Assembly: GCA_031404355.1 (NCBI GenBank)
Contig: JANNHK010000319.1
Coordinates: 1-12,358 of the forward strand
Direction: 5' to 3'
Length of the DNA: 12,358 nt
Source: JANNHK01 sp031404355
Lineage (GTDB): Bacteria; Actinomycetota; Acidimicrobiia; IMCC26256; PALSA-610
Shown: positions 1 to 6,767 of the stretch, in pieces
How positions within the stretch are numbered: position 1 is the stretch's first letter
How the letters are laid out: every line of letters begins with the position of its first letter
Notes under the pieces: generated by a model
The model's database searches: none
Told to the model about the DNA's origin: nothing
The model's input: only the letters and a program-made list of their open reading frames with translations
Position numbers and translations under genes: made by a program

Positions 1-522
1 CGCATGCCCGCCGCGGACGTTGGCACCGAGCACCTCGCCGGTGTGTGCGGCACCGGCCGGGTAGTCGGTGGCCCAACGCCCCTCGTAGATGCGACCGTCG
101 TGGTCGATCATCCAGTTGTACTGGACGTCGATGTACTCGCCGGACACCGCGTGCGCGTAGATGCCGCGCAACACGGCCGCCGGGTCGGCGGGATTATTCG
201 GCGTCACGGTGTGGTGGACGATGATCTTCTCGACGGTGCCGTCGTACTCCTGGCCGCCCTTGCGGATGCCTTCGTTCGCGCCCCACTGGGCGCGCGTGAT
301 GACGGCGGGCGCGGGCCAATCGGGGCGGGGTAGAGCAACGGACCGCGCGCCCCGCAGGTCAGTGGCCCGCAGACTGCTCCGCGGCAGCAGCGGAGCAGCG
401 GCCAACGCGGCACCGGTGCCGGCGGCGAGGCGCAGCGCCGACCGCCGGCTCAGGCCGGCGCTGTCACGACATGCGGAACAGTCCTCGCGTTCTTCAGGAT
501 TGTGCGAATCCGATTTCGACAA
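1..522 (-). CDS. Tat-exported N-acetylmuramoyl-L-alanine amidase, PGRP/amidase-2 family (partial, C-terminus beyond window)
   Basis: Reading leftwards, 174 codons stay open to the window edge. After a short polar N-terminus comes a twin-arginine motif, LSRRSALRLAAG (about residues 32-43), then an Ala/Leu-rich stretch (GAALAAAPLLP), so export by the Tat system is predicted. From about residue 94 the peptidoglycan-recognition/amidase-2 fold begins: ITRAQWGANEG, then IIVHHTVTPN, whose first His matches a zinc ligand of the family, then DVQYNWMIDHDGRIYEGRW with the conserved Tyr. Members cleave the amide bond between N-acetylmuramic acid and the stem peptide in the cell wall. The remaining zinc ligands lie outside the window. 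I chose the TTG at 522-520 because GGGGGA precedes it by five bases and the ATG at 535-533 is out of frame. The N-terminus before the Tat motif is unusually long and contains CSAC. It is divergent from the glycosyltransferase operon. Family call is firm; start is moderate. Confidence 0.85.
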   Translation of the reverse strand, partial: MSKSDSHNPEEREDCSACRDSAGLSRRSALRLAAGTGAALAAAPLLPRSSLRATDLRGARSVALPRPDWPAPAVITRAQWGANEGIRKGGQEYDGTVEKIIVHHTVTPNNPADPAAVLRGIYAHAVSGEYIDVQYNWMIDHDGRIYEGRWATDYPAGAAHTGEVLGANVRGGHA

Positions 523-667
523 CTGGGTCCCCCATAAACGCGTCCATACGTTCGATCGGCAGGGCCCCTCCGCTTCGCAGGCAACAGAATAACCACACCG
601 CACGCAGTACGTACCACTATGTCGGCAAGTCGCACCCGAACGCCGCGCATTGTGGTACGAACGGGCG

Positions 668-1807
668 GTGCCCGAAGCTGCCCGCCCCACCGTCGCGCTC
701 GACGTGACGCCGCTGCTGGGGCCGCGTACGGGCATTGGCAACGCGGTCGCCGAGTACCTTACAGCGTTCGGTGGCCTCGAAGCCGCGCCCAGCGTGATCC
801 CGTACACGCTCAGCCTGCGCGCCCGGCAGATGCGCGAACTGCTGCCCGAGACAACCCGTTACATTCCGATTCCGGCACGCGTGCTGCTGTCGGCGTGGGC
901 TCGGGCCGACCTTCCCCGTATCGATCGGTGGGTGCGTCCCGCGCGCGTCATCCACGCGACCAACTACCTCGCGCCGGCCACCGCGCTTCCCACGCTGGTG
1001 AGCATCTACGACTGTTCGTTCGTCCGGTACCCCGCGCTGTGCACTCCCGAAGTGCGCGCGTTCCTCCCGATCATCCGACGCGCGGTCAAACGGGGCGTGA
1101 CGATTCACACCACCTCCGAGTTCGTCGCCGAGGAGATCGACGAGATCTTCGGGCCGGGTCTGCGCCGCGACGGGCGCCTCGTCGTCGTCCCGCTGGGCGT
1201 GCCGCACATCGGCGAACGGTCCGAGATGCCGGCGTCGGTAACCGCCCGCGTTGGCGACGCGCCCTTCGTGCTCGCGATCGGAACGCTCGAACCCCGTAAG
1301 AACTTCCCGCATCTGGTGAGCGCGTTCGGCGCGCTCGCGGCGCGCCTTCCCGACGTGTGTCTGGTCATCGCCGGACAGAACGGCCCGGCGCGACCCGACA
1401 TCGAGTCCGCGATCATGCGCCTCGAACCGAGCGCGCGCGACCGCGTACTCCTGACCGGACCGGTGAGCGACGCCGGCCGCAAGGCGCTGCTCGACGGCGC
1501 GTCAGTGCTCGCGTACCCGTCGATCTACGAGGGGTTCGGGTTCCCCGCGCTCGAGGCGATGACGGCGCGCCTTCCCGTCGTGGCGGCGCGCGCGGGTTCG
1601 ATACCCGAAGTCGTCGGCGACGCGGCATTGCTCGTCGACGCCACGAACGAAGCCCAACTCGCGTCGGAGATCGAGCGCGCGCTCGTCGACGAGACGACGC
1701 GCGCCGAGTTGATCGCGCGCGGACGCGACCGGGTGCGCGCGTTCTCGTGGGAAGACACCGCTCGCGGCCTCACCGCGTGCTACCGCCGCCTCGCGGAGGC
1801 GAGTTAG
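668..1807 (+). CDS. GT4 family glycosyltransferase (MtfB/mannosyltransferase-like), first of three
   Basis: This is a GT-B fold retaining glycosyltransferase of about 379 residues, the usual length for the family. The N-terminal acceptor domain opens with a glycine-rich loop (GPRTGIGN, about residues 18-25). The C-terminal donor domain carries GTLEPRKN (about 205-212), whose Arg and Lys normally contact the nucleotide-sugar diphosphate, and EGFGFPALE (about 288-296), the E-x7-E signature. The position that is VHD in the next two genes reads IYD here (about 113-115), so the conserved His is Tyr. The product likely transfers a hexose from a nucleotide sugar to a lipid-linked or growing glycan at the inner face of the membrane; donor and acceptor cannot be read from sequence. 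GTG at 668 is preferred because the family core starts just after it; an in-frame TTG at 650 would add six residues. The stop overlaps the next start by one base. Confidence 0.88.
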   Translation: MPEAARPTVALDVTPLLGPRTGIGNAVAEYLTAFGGLEAAPSVIPYTLSLRARQMRELLPETTRYIPIPARVLLSAWARADLPRIDRWVRPARVIHATNYLAPATALPTLVSIYDCSFVRYPALCTPEVRAFLPIIRRAVKRGVTIHTTSEFVAEEIDEIFGPGLRRDGRLVVVPLGVPHIGERSEMPASVTARVGDAPFVLAIGTLEPRKNFPHLVSAFGALAARLPDVCLVIAGQNGPARPDIESAIMRLEPSARDRVLLTGPVSDAGRKALLDGASVLAYPSIYEGFGFPALEAMTARLPVVAARAGSIPEVVGDAALLVDATNEAQLASEIERALVDETTRAELIARGRDRVRAFSWEDTARGLTACYRRLAEAS

Positions 1808-2898
1808 TGCGGGTCGCGATTCATGCGGGGCAGCTGCTGCAGCCGGTGCCGGGCGGAATCGGTCGCTATACGAGCGCCATGCTCTCCCACCTGCCCGAAG
1901 TCGGCGTCGAACCGGTGGCGTTCGCGGCCGGTGGGCGACCGCCGACCGTCCCGGCCCGGGTGCCGTGGATCGACCTCGGATGGCCGCACGGGAGCATGCG
2001 CTACGAGGCGTGGCACCGGTTCCGGAGGCCGCCGATCGGCATCGACGCCGACGTCGTGCACGCACCGAGCCTCGCGGTGCCTCCGGCCGGTCACTCGCCG
2101 CTTGTCGTGACCGTGCACGACATCGCGTTCCTCCGCGTTCCGGGCGGCACGACGCGACGCGGTACGCATTTCCACCAGCGCGGGCTCGAACTCGCGCGCA
2201 AGGAAGCCGACCTCGTGCTCGCGCCGTCGGCGTTCACGCGCCTCGAACTGATTCGGGAGGGGTTCGAACCCGACCACGTCATGTTCGCGCCGCTCGGTGT
2301 GAACCCGGCGCTGCCGCGCGCCCCCGAGGAGATCGACGCGACGGTCGCACGCAGCGGCGTGCGCGCGCCGTACGTCCTCACCGTCGGGACGATCGAACCG
2401 CGCAAGGACCTCGGCACGATCGTCGCCGCGGTCGAACAGGTGCGCAAGACGATGCCGCAGCTCTCGCTCGTCGTCGTCGGTCCGCGCGGCTGGGGCGAAG
2501 TCGGCGACCTCGACCGCCCGGGCGTGCATGTCGTCGGCGAACTGCCGTGGCGCGTCGTCGACGCGTTGTACCGGCGTGCCATCGTGTGTTGCATCGCGTC
2601 GCGCTACGAGGGATTCGGGCTGCCGGCGGTCGAGGCGCTCGCGCGCAGCGCGCCGTTGATCGCCACCGACGGTTCGGCCCTGAGCGAGGTCGTCGACTCT
2701 GCGGGTTTGCTCTTCCCCGCGGGCGACGTCGACGCGCTCGTCGAGGCGATGAAGCGAGTGATCGACGACGAGGCGCTGCGCGCCGAACTCGGGCGCCGCG
2801 GCCTGGCCCGCGCCGAGCAGCTCACGTGGGCCGCGTCGGCGAAAGAGCACGCCCGCGCCTTCGCGCAGGCCGCGTCTCGATACGAGCTGCACAAGTAG
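1807..2898 (+). CDS. GT4 family glycosyltransferase (MtfB-like), second of three
   Basis: A 363-residue GT-B glycosyltransferase. It starts almost directly with the first beta strand (VRVAIHAGQL) and the loop PGGIGRY (about 15-21). VTVHDIAF (about 101-108) gives the family His; GTIEPRKD (194-201) supplies the donor-binding Arg/Lys with Asp in place of the usual final Asn; VGPRGWGE (about 224-231) and EGFGLPAVE (268-276, E-x7-E) complete the donor domain. The GTG start shares its first base with the TAG stop of the gene before it, and GGAGG at 1795-1799 sits seven bases upstream, so translation is probably coupled. It is clearly related to both neighbours but diverged, so it is likely to make a different linkage in the same glycan. 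Donor unknown; a GDP-linked sugar is a reasonable inference from the downstream SDR gene. Confidence 0.88.
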   Translation: MRVAIHAGQLLQPVPGGIGRYTSAMLSHLPEVGVEPVAFAAGGRPPTVPARVPWIDLGWPHGSMRYEAWHRFRRPPIGIDADVVHAPSLAVPPAGHSPLVVTVHDIAFLRVPGGTTRRGTHFHQRGLELARKEADLVLAPSAFTRLELIREGFEPDHVMFAPLGVNPALPRAPEEIDATVARSGVRAPYVLTVGTIEPRKDLGTIVAAVEQVRKTMPQLSLVVVGPRGWGEVGDLDRPGVHVVGELPWRVVDALYRRAIVCCIASRYEGFGLPAVEALARSAPLIATDGSALSEVVDSAGLLFPAGDVDALVEAMKRVIDDEALRAELGRRGLARAEQLTWAASAKEHARAFAQAASRYELHK

Positions 2899-2908
2899 CC
2901 TCCATCAC

Positions 2909-4036
2909 ATGGTTCGGGTGCTGCTCGATGTGTCCGCCGTGCCGGCCCAGCCGGTCGGGGCCGGCATCTACACGCTCGCGCTCGCATCGGGATTGGCGGC
3001 GCACCCCGCCGTCGACCTCCACCTGCTGGCGCGGCGCACCGACGACCGCTGGTCGACGGTCGCGCCTGCCGCGACCCTTCACGCCCGCGCGCCCGACCTG
3101 CGCCCGGCCCGGATCGCATGGGAACAGACGAGTGCGACGCGCCTGACCGACGAGATACGCCCCGACGTGTACCACGGTCCGCACTACACACTCCCGCTTC
3201 GGGGCACGACCCGCTCCGTGGTGACCGTGCACGACCTCACGTTCTTCGACCACCCCGAATGGCACGAGCGGTCCAAAGTCATCTACTTCCGGCGCATGAT
3301 CCGCGCCGCGGCCGCGCGCGCCGACACGGTGATCTGCGTGAGCGAACACACGGCGCGGCGGCTTCGTGCGGTCGCACCACCAACCGGCGACATCGAAGTG
3401 ATCCACCACGGCGTCGATCACGAACGGTTCCGGCCCGAGGCCACACCGGCCGACGACCTCGCGCGCCTGGCCGGCCACGGTGTCTCGCCGCCGTTCGTCG
3501 CGTTCGTCGGCACCATCGAGCCCCGCAAGAACGTGCCGATCGTCGTGCGCGCGTTCTCGCGCATCGCTCCCATGCGCCCCGACCTGCGCTTGGTACTCGC
3601 GGGCGGGAACGGGTGGGGCACCGACGCGGTGCGCAGCGCCATCGTCGACTCCGGCGTCGCCACCCGAATCGTCCGGCCCGGATACGTCCCCGACGACGTG
3701 GTCGCCGCGCTCTACCGCTGCGCCGAGGTCGTCGCGTACCCGTCGCTCGAAGAAGGCTTCGGGCTCCCCGCCCTCGAAGCGCTCGCGTGCGGGGCCGCGC
3801 TCGTGACGACGAGCGGCTCAGCCGTCGAAGAGGTCGTCGGCGACGCGGCCTTCGTCGTTCCGCCGGGCGACCTCGAGGCGTTCGGCGGTGCGGTGATGAC
3901 GCTCCTCGACAACACGGAGCGGAAAAGGCAACTGCGCGCCGCCGGCCCCGAGCGCGCGGCCCGGTTCACCTGGGAATCGTCGATCGAACGGCACGTCGAG
4001 GTGTACGAACGCATCGCGCGGCGCGCCGCCGCATGA
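2909..4036 (+). CDS. GT4 family glycosyltransferase (MtfB-like), third of three
   Basis: A 375-residue GT4 enzyme beginning ten bases after the second transferase. Visible landmarks are the Gly loop VGAGIYTL (about 16-23), VTVHDLTFF (105-113) with the family His, CVSEHTARRL (about 143-152), GTIEPRKN (201-208), LAGGNGWG (230-237) and EGFGLPALE (282-290), the E-x7-E signature. All residues expected in an active retaining GT4 transferase are present. No good Shine-Dalgarno precedes the ATG, so reinitiation after the upstream stop is likely. Its TGA stop overlaps an ATG (ATGA, 4033-4036) that opens a 55-codon ORF. With the two preceding paralogues it suggests stepwise addition of two or three sugars. 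Donor and acceptor are not determinable. Confidence 0.9.
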   Translation: MVRVLLDVSAVPAQPVGAGIYTLALASGLAAHPAVDLHLLARRTDDRWSTVAPAATLHARAPDLRPARIAWEQTSATRLTDEIRPDVYHGPHYTLPLRGTTRSVVTVHDLTFFDHPEWHERSKVIYFRRMIRAAAARADTVICVSEHTARRLRAVAPPTGDIEVIHHGVDHERFRPEATPADDLARLAGHGVSPPFVAFVGTIEPRKNVPIVVRAFSRIAPMRPDLRLVLAGGNGWGTDAVRSAIVDSGVATRIVRPGYVPDDVVAALYRCAEVVAYPSLEEGFGLPALEALACGAALVTTSGSAVEEVVGDAAFVVPPGDLEAFGGAVMTLLDNTERKRQLRAAGPERAARFTWESSIERHVEVYERIARRAAA

Positions 4037-4200
4037 GCAAGGCGAGAGGTCCGCAGGCCCGGTCGACGCCCCGACGCCCCACGGGCGATCGAGGGCCGGG
4101 CCAGGCGCAGGCCGCAGGCCCGGACAGTCCGGAGACATCACACGGGCGATCGAGGGTCTGCGGTCGCAGCCGCAGAGACGAGGCCGGAGCCGCATCATGA
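4033..4200 (+). CDS. Possible 55-residue basic, low-complexity protein (doubtful ORF)
   Basis: This ORF begins MSKARGPQAR and ends RRDEAGAAS. Its ATG overlaps the stop of the third glycosyltransferase as ATGA, and its TGA overlaps the ATG of the SDR gene as ATGA (4197-4200), so it would exactly bridge two genes by translational coupling. Against it: the peptide is Arg/Pro/Gly-rich with no fold, signal or membrane segment; the underlying DNA is a degenerate tandem repeat whose ~61-base period is not a multiple of three; and the same frame is open for about 900 bases upstream as a by-product of high GC. It may be non-coding spacer through which ribosomes are carried from one gene to the next. 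I do not recognise a homologue. Confidence 0.25.
   Translation: MSKARGPQARSTPRRPTGDRGPGQAQAAGPDSPETSHGRSRVCGRSRRDEAGAAS
4051..4175 (+). repeat. Degenerate ~61-bp tandem duplication between glycosyltransferase and SDR genes
   Basis: Two blocks recur with the same 61-base offset. CCGCAGGCCCGG occurs at 4051-4062 and 4112-4123, and CACGGGCGATCGAGGG at 4080-4095 and 4141-4156. A truncated third beginning, CCGCAG, occurs at 4170-4175. Sequence between the blocks is not conserved. The second copy also holds a 13-base palindrome, CCGGAC-A-GTCCGG (4120-4132). This is the only long non-conserved gap in an otherwise abutting operon. It may be a diverged intergenic repeat or a structured RNA segment; function unknown. 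Confidence 0.6.
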
Positions 4201-5102
4201 AGGCACTCGTCACCGGCGCGGGTGGCTTCGTCGGCCCGTACCTCGTGGCCCACCTGGACCACATGGGCGACGAGGTCGTCGCCACCGACCGGGGCGCCGA
4301 GATTCCGCTCGATGTCGTCGACGGGGCGGCAACCGCCGCGACGATGATGCAACAGCGGCCCGACGTCGTGTACCACCTCGCCGCGTTCGCACACGTCGGC
4401 GACTCGTGGACGGCGCGAGAGGAAGTGCTGCGCGTCAACGTGCTGGGAACCGCGAATGTGCTCGCGGCGGCGGTCGAAGCCGGTGTCGGGCGGGTGCTCG
4501 TCGTCGGCAGCGCCGAGGAGTACGGGCGCGTCACCGCGGCCGACGTCCCGCTGCGTGAAGACGCGCCCCTGCGCCCGGCCAGTCCGTACGCGGCGAGCAA
4601 GGTCGCGGCGGCGTACCTCGCGCTCCAGGCGTACCTCGGCGACGGGCTGGCAACCATCCGCGTGCGGCCGTTCAACCATGTCGGCGCGGGCCAGTCGGAC
4701 CGTTATGTCGTGGCGGCGCTCGCGGCGCGGGTCGCGGCCGCCGAACGGGCCGGCGCCGACGAGGTGCGGGTCGGGTCACTCGATCCGGTGCGCGACATCA
4801 CCGACGTGCGCGACGTCGTACGTGCGTACCGGGCGCTCGCCGTTTCCGGCGAGCCGGGCGAGGTCTACAACGTGTGCACGGGTACGGGCGTGTCGGTGCG
4901 CGACATCGCCGAACGATTCCTCGACCGCGCCACCCGCCCGCTGCGACTCGTGCCCGACCCCGCGCTGGTTCGTCCGGTCGACGTTCCGTGTCTCGTCGGC
5001 GACCCGACGAAAGTGCGCGCCGCGACCGGCTGGGTACCCGAACGCGACCTCGACACGACGCTCGCCGACGTGCTCGACGACGCGCGCCGCCGCGCTCTGT
5101 AA
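4197..5102 (+). CDS. Extended SDR, NAD(P)-dependent nucleotide-sugar epimerase/reductase (GDP-6-deoxy-D-mannose reductase-like)
   Basis: A 301-residue extended short-chain dehydrogenase. The cofactor-binding TGAGGFVG lies at 6-13. The catalytic triad is visible as Ser105 in GSAEEYG and Tyr131/Lys135 in SPYAASK. NVLGTANVL (81-89) and RPFNHVGAGQ (157-166) are close to what is seen in GDP-mannose 4,6-dehydratases (GMD) and GDP-4-keto-6-deoxy-D-mannose reductases (RMD). The length fits RMD better than the longer GMD. It would supply a GDP-6-deoxyhexose, for example GDP-D-rhamnose, to the three upstream transferases; no separate GMD is in the window. UDP- or dTDP-sugar epimerase activity is the alternative. 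It ends nine bases from the convergent hydrolase, with no obvious terminator between them. Confidence 0.82.
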   Translation: MKALVTGAGGFVGPYLVAHLDHMGDEVVATDRGAEIPLDVVDGAATAATMMQQRPDVVYHLAAFAHVGDSWTAREEVLRVNVLGTANVLAAAVEAGVGRVLVVGSAEEYGRVTAADVPLREDAPLRPASPYAASKVAAAYLALQAYLGDGLATIRVRPFNHVGAGQSDRYVVAALAARVAAAERAGADEVRVGSLDPVRDITDVRDVVRAYRALAVSGEPGEVYNVCTGTGVSVRDIAERFLDRATRPLRLVPDPALVRPVDVPCLVGDPTKVRAATGWVPERDLDTTLADVLDDARRRAL

Positions 5103-5111
5103 GGAAACTCG

Positions 5112-5855
5112 CTAGGGAATCTGGCGGTCGAGCCACCCGAGCAGTGCGGCCATCGCCCGGGGGTCGTGGCGCAGCCGGTGCGCGCCGTTCGGAACAAGGC
5201 GCATCTCGACGACGTCGCCACCCGCCCCGGCCAACGTGCGTGCGTTCTCGACGGGGACGACGTCGTCGGAAGTTCCGTGCACGATCAGCCACGGCCGCGG
5301 CGCGATGCGCTGCGCGGCTTCCACCGGATCGAGGTTCGCGATCGCGCGAATCCATGCCGCCGGGTCGGCCGGAAAGTCCGGGGTGCGCAGCACACCGGTA
5401 CGCCGCGCGTATTCGAGGAACCATTCCGGATCGCGCACCCACGACGTCAACGATGCGGGCGCGGCGAACGTCGCGATGCCGCGCACTCGCTCGTCGTGCG
5501 CGGCGGTGACGACCGCGAGCGTGCCGCCGAGACGGAACCCGGCGAGCCACACGCCGGTGACGTCGGTGCGGGCGTGCATGACGTCGACCGCGGCGCGCAC
5601 GTCGGCCAGCCAACCTTCGATCGAGAAATCGCCCTCCGAGGCACCCGTCCCCCGCATCGTGAACGTCAACGCGGCCCAGCCCGCCTCGCGGGCGATGCGG
5701 TCGGCGAGCGTGGCGTAGGTGTTGCCCACCGACGCCGCACCACCGGGCCCGCGCGGAAACCCGGGAAGCACGACGAGCCCGGGCAGGCGGGTCAGCCCCT
5801 GCGGGCGCGCAAAGTGCGCGCCGAGGCGCACTCCTTCAGAGAGAAATTCTTCCAC
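5112..5855 (-). CDS. Alpha/beta hydrolase with Arg at the nucleophile position
   Basis: About 247 residues with an alpha/beta-hydrolase layout like the dienelactone hydrolase/S9-S33 peptidase superfamily. LVVLPGFPRGPGG suggests the oxyanion-loop strand, FTMRGTGASEG the following turn, VWLAGFRLGG the nucleophile elbow, HGTSDDVVP the acid Asp and PNGAHRLRH the His. The elbow normally reads G-x-S-x-G; here it is G-F-R-L-G, with CGT (Arg), one base from AGT (Ser). Acid and base are retained, so the protein is either non-hydrolytic, uses another residue, or contains a sequence error. No signal peptide or membrane segment is seen, so it is cytoplasmic. GTG at 5855-5853 is chosen with GGTGGGG upstream, since farther upstream codons run into the divergent DUF1802 gene and look non-coding. 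Substrate unknown. Confidence 0.8.
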   Translation of the reverse strand: MEEFLSEGVRLGAHFARPQGLTRLPGLVVLPGFPRGPGGAASVGNTYATLADRIAREAGWAALTFTMRGTGASEGDFSIEGWLADVRAAVDVMHARTDVTGVWLAGFRLGGTLAVVTAAHDERVRGIATFAAPASLTSWVRDPEWFLEYARRTGVLRTPDFPADPAAWIRAIANLDPVEAAQRIAPRPWLIVHGTSDDVVPVENARTLAGAGGDVVEMRLVPNGAHRLRHDPRAMAALLGWLDRQIP

Positions 5856-5930
5856 TACTACCCCACCCGCTTGTTCACAGTGTGGCCTTCGGCAAGAAGT
5901 GCGCACGGCGCTCCCACGCCATCGCCGACG

Positions 5931-5936
5931 TATCCT
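5931..5936 (+). promoter_or_regulatory. Possible -10 element for a leaderless DUF1802 transcript
   Basis: TATCCT fits the actinobacterial TAnnnT pattern and ends seven bases before the GTG start at 5944, which itself lacks a Shine-Dalgarno. Transcription starting at the normal distance would begin at or next to the start codon. No -35 match is visible, so this is tentative. Confidence 0.35.
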
Positions 5937-5943
5937 GGCCGCC

Positions 5944-6534
5944 GTGGCCACCTCGACGCAGATTGTGCCCGCGCTGAAGGAGTGGGCGGTCGTCGTGCAC
6001 GCACTCCTCGAAGGCGAGCAGATCGTCGATATCCGCAAGGGCGGCATCGAGGAAGACGGCCGCCACTTCGATCTCCCGGCCCGGCGGTTCTGGCTCTACC
6101 CCACAGCCGAGCACCAGAAGGCCGAACTGCTGAAGCCCGCGTACCGGCACACGCTCGACCTTGCGCACGCCGCCCCTGTCGGCGAACCCATCGAGTTGCA
6201 CGGGTGGGCCGACGTCGTCGACACCGCGACCATCACCGAGGCCGAACACCTCGACGCGATCGCGGGCAAGCTCATCTGGACCGACGAGTACGCCGCGTCG
6301 CGCCTCAAGTGGAAAGGTCGCGATCCGCTCTGGGTGCTCGTGCTGCGCGTCCACCGCCTGCGCGAGCCGATCAGCATCGCCTGGCGCGACGACTACGGCG
6401 GCTGCACGTCGTGGGTGACGCTCGACGGCCTCCCCGCGGACCCCGCGTCGCTTCCGTCCGACCCCGCCCTCAGCGACGTCGCCTTCGAAGCCCGCCGCAA
6501 AGGCGTCCTCGAGTCCCTCCCACCCCAACCCTGA
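5944..6534 (+). CDS. DUF1802 family protein
   Basis: A 196-residue protein recognised by its N-terminal half: VPALKEWAVVVHALLEGEQIVDIRKGG, then FWLYPTAEHQ and LLKPAYRH, which together are typical of the DUF1802 family. The C-terminal half (DPLWVLVLRVHRL, DDYGGCTSWVTLD) is also consistent. The family's function is unknown; it is soluble, with no signal peptide or membrane helix. GTG at 5944 is chosen because it directly precedes the conserved region; upstream in-frame codons overlap the divergent hydrolase's leader. It is divergent from the hydrolase (88 bases between starts) and ends six bases from the convergent 70-residue ORF. Nothing in the context suggests a specific role. Confidence 0.85.
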   Translation: MATSTQIVPALKEWAVVVHALLEGEQIVDIRKGGIEEDGRHFDLPARRFWLYPTAEHQKAELLKPAYRHTLDLAHAAPVGEPIELHGWADVVDTATITEAEHLDAIAGKLIWTDEYAASRLKWKGRDPLWVLVLRVHRLREPISIAWRDDYGGCTSWVTLDGLPADPASLPSDPALSDVAFEARRKGVLESLPPQP

Positions 6535-6540
6535 CGGTAA

Positions 6541-6753
6541 TTACGGAGAGACGGACGGGTGGGGGCGGTAGCAGCGGTTGCGGGCTTCGGCGGGGGTGTC
6601 GGGGCCGAAGGTCGCGAACCGTTCGGTCTCGAGGAGCCGTTCCACGGCCTCGGCGGCGCCCGGGTGCCGGTCCAGAGCGTCGAGGTCGTAGAAGACCATC
6701 GTCGCCTTGTTGCCCAGATAGCGGTTGTGCTCGAAGCGGCTGGGCCGGGCCAT
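6541..6753 (-). CDS. Unrecognised 70-residue protein, possibly leaderless
   Basis: This short ORF reads MARPSRFEHNRYLGNKATM at the start, followed by VFYDLDALDRHPGAAEAVERL, then ETERFATFGPDTPAEARNRCYRPH. Composition and the aromatic/acidic pattern look like a genuine small soluble protein rather than a GC-rich shadow frame: it has ordered hydrophobic and charged spacing, and its start has a well-placed -10. I do not recognise the family. There is no signal peptide, membrane helix or metal-binding cluster; one Cys is present near the end. The ATG has no Shine-Dalgarno but sits eight bases after TAGATT. It converges on DUF1802 with a six-base gap and is divergent from the binding-protein gene, sharing a 100-base promoter region that contains an inverted repeat. 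An upstream extension in this frame would run into the binding-protein gene and is unlikely. Confidence 0.6.
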   Translation of the reverse strand: MARPSRFEHNRYLGNKATMVFYDLDALDRHPGAAEAVERLLETERFATFGPDTPAEARNRCYRPHPSVSP

Positions 6754-6761
6754 GGGCAGGC

Positions 6762-6767
6762 AATCTA
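6762..6767 (-). promoter_or_regulatory. Possible -10 element (TAGATT) for the 70-residue gene
   Basis: On the minus strand TAGATT matches TAnnnT and lies eight bases before the ATG at 6753, giving a leaderless or nearly leaderless transcript. No convincing -35 hexamer is seen at the usual distance. Confidence 0.4.

Noticed and set aside
586..591. TATTCT as a -10 box for the amidase gene
   Set aside because: It fits TAnnnT, but no -35 is visible and the leader would be about 60 bases; not enough to call a promoter.
607..614. GTACGTAC palindrome upstream of the glycosyltransferase operon
   Set aside because: An eight-base palindrome of this kind is expected by chance, and nothing else marks it as an operator.
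1357..1806. N-terminal extension of the second glycosyltransferase into the first gene
   Set aside because: The extension is Arg/Pro-rich shadow sequence; GTG at 1807 has GGAGG seven bases upstream and begins exactly at the first strand of the GT-B fold.
4080..4156. CRISPR-like direct repeats
   Set aside because: There are only two full copies, the repeated blocks are short and two different blocks share one offset; no cas gene is nearby. It is a tandem duplication.
5856..6047. N-terminal extension of the alpha/beta hydrolase
   Set aside because: It overlaps the divergent DUF1802 gene and its promoter region, and the residues have no family character.
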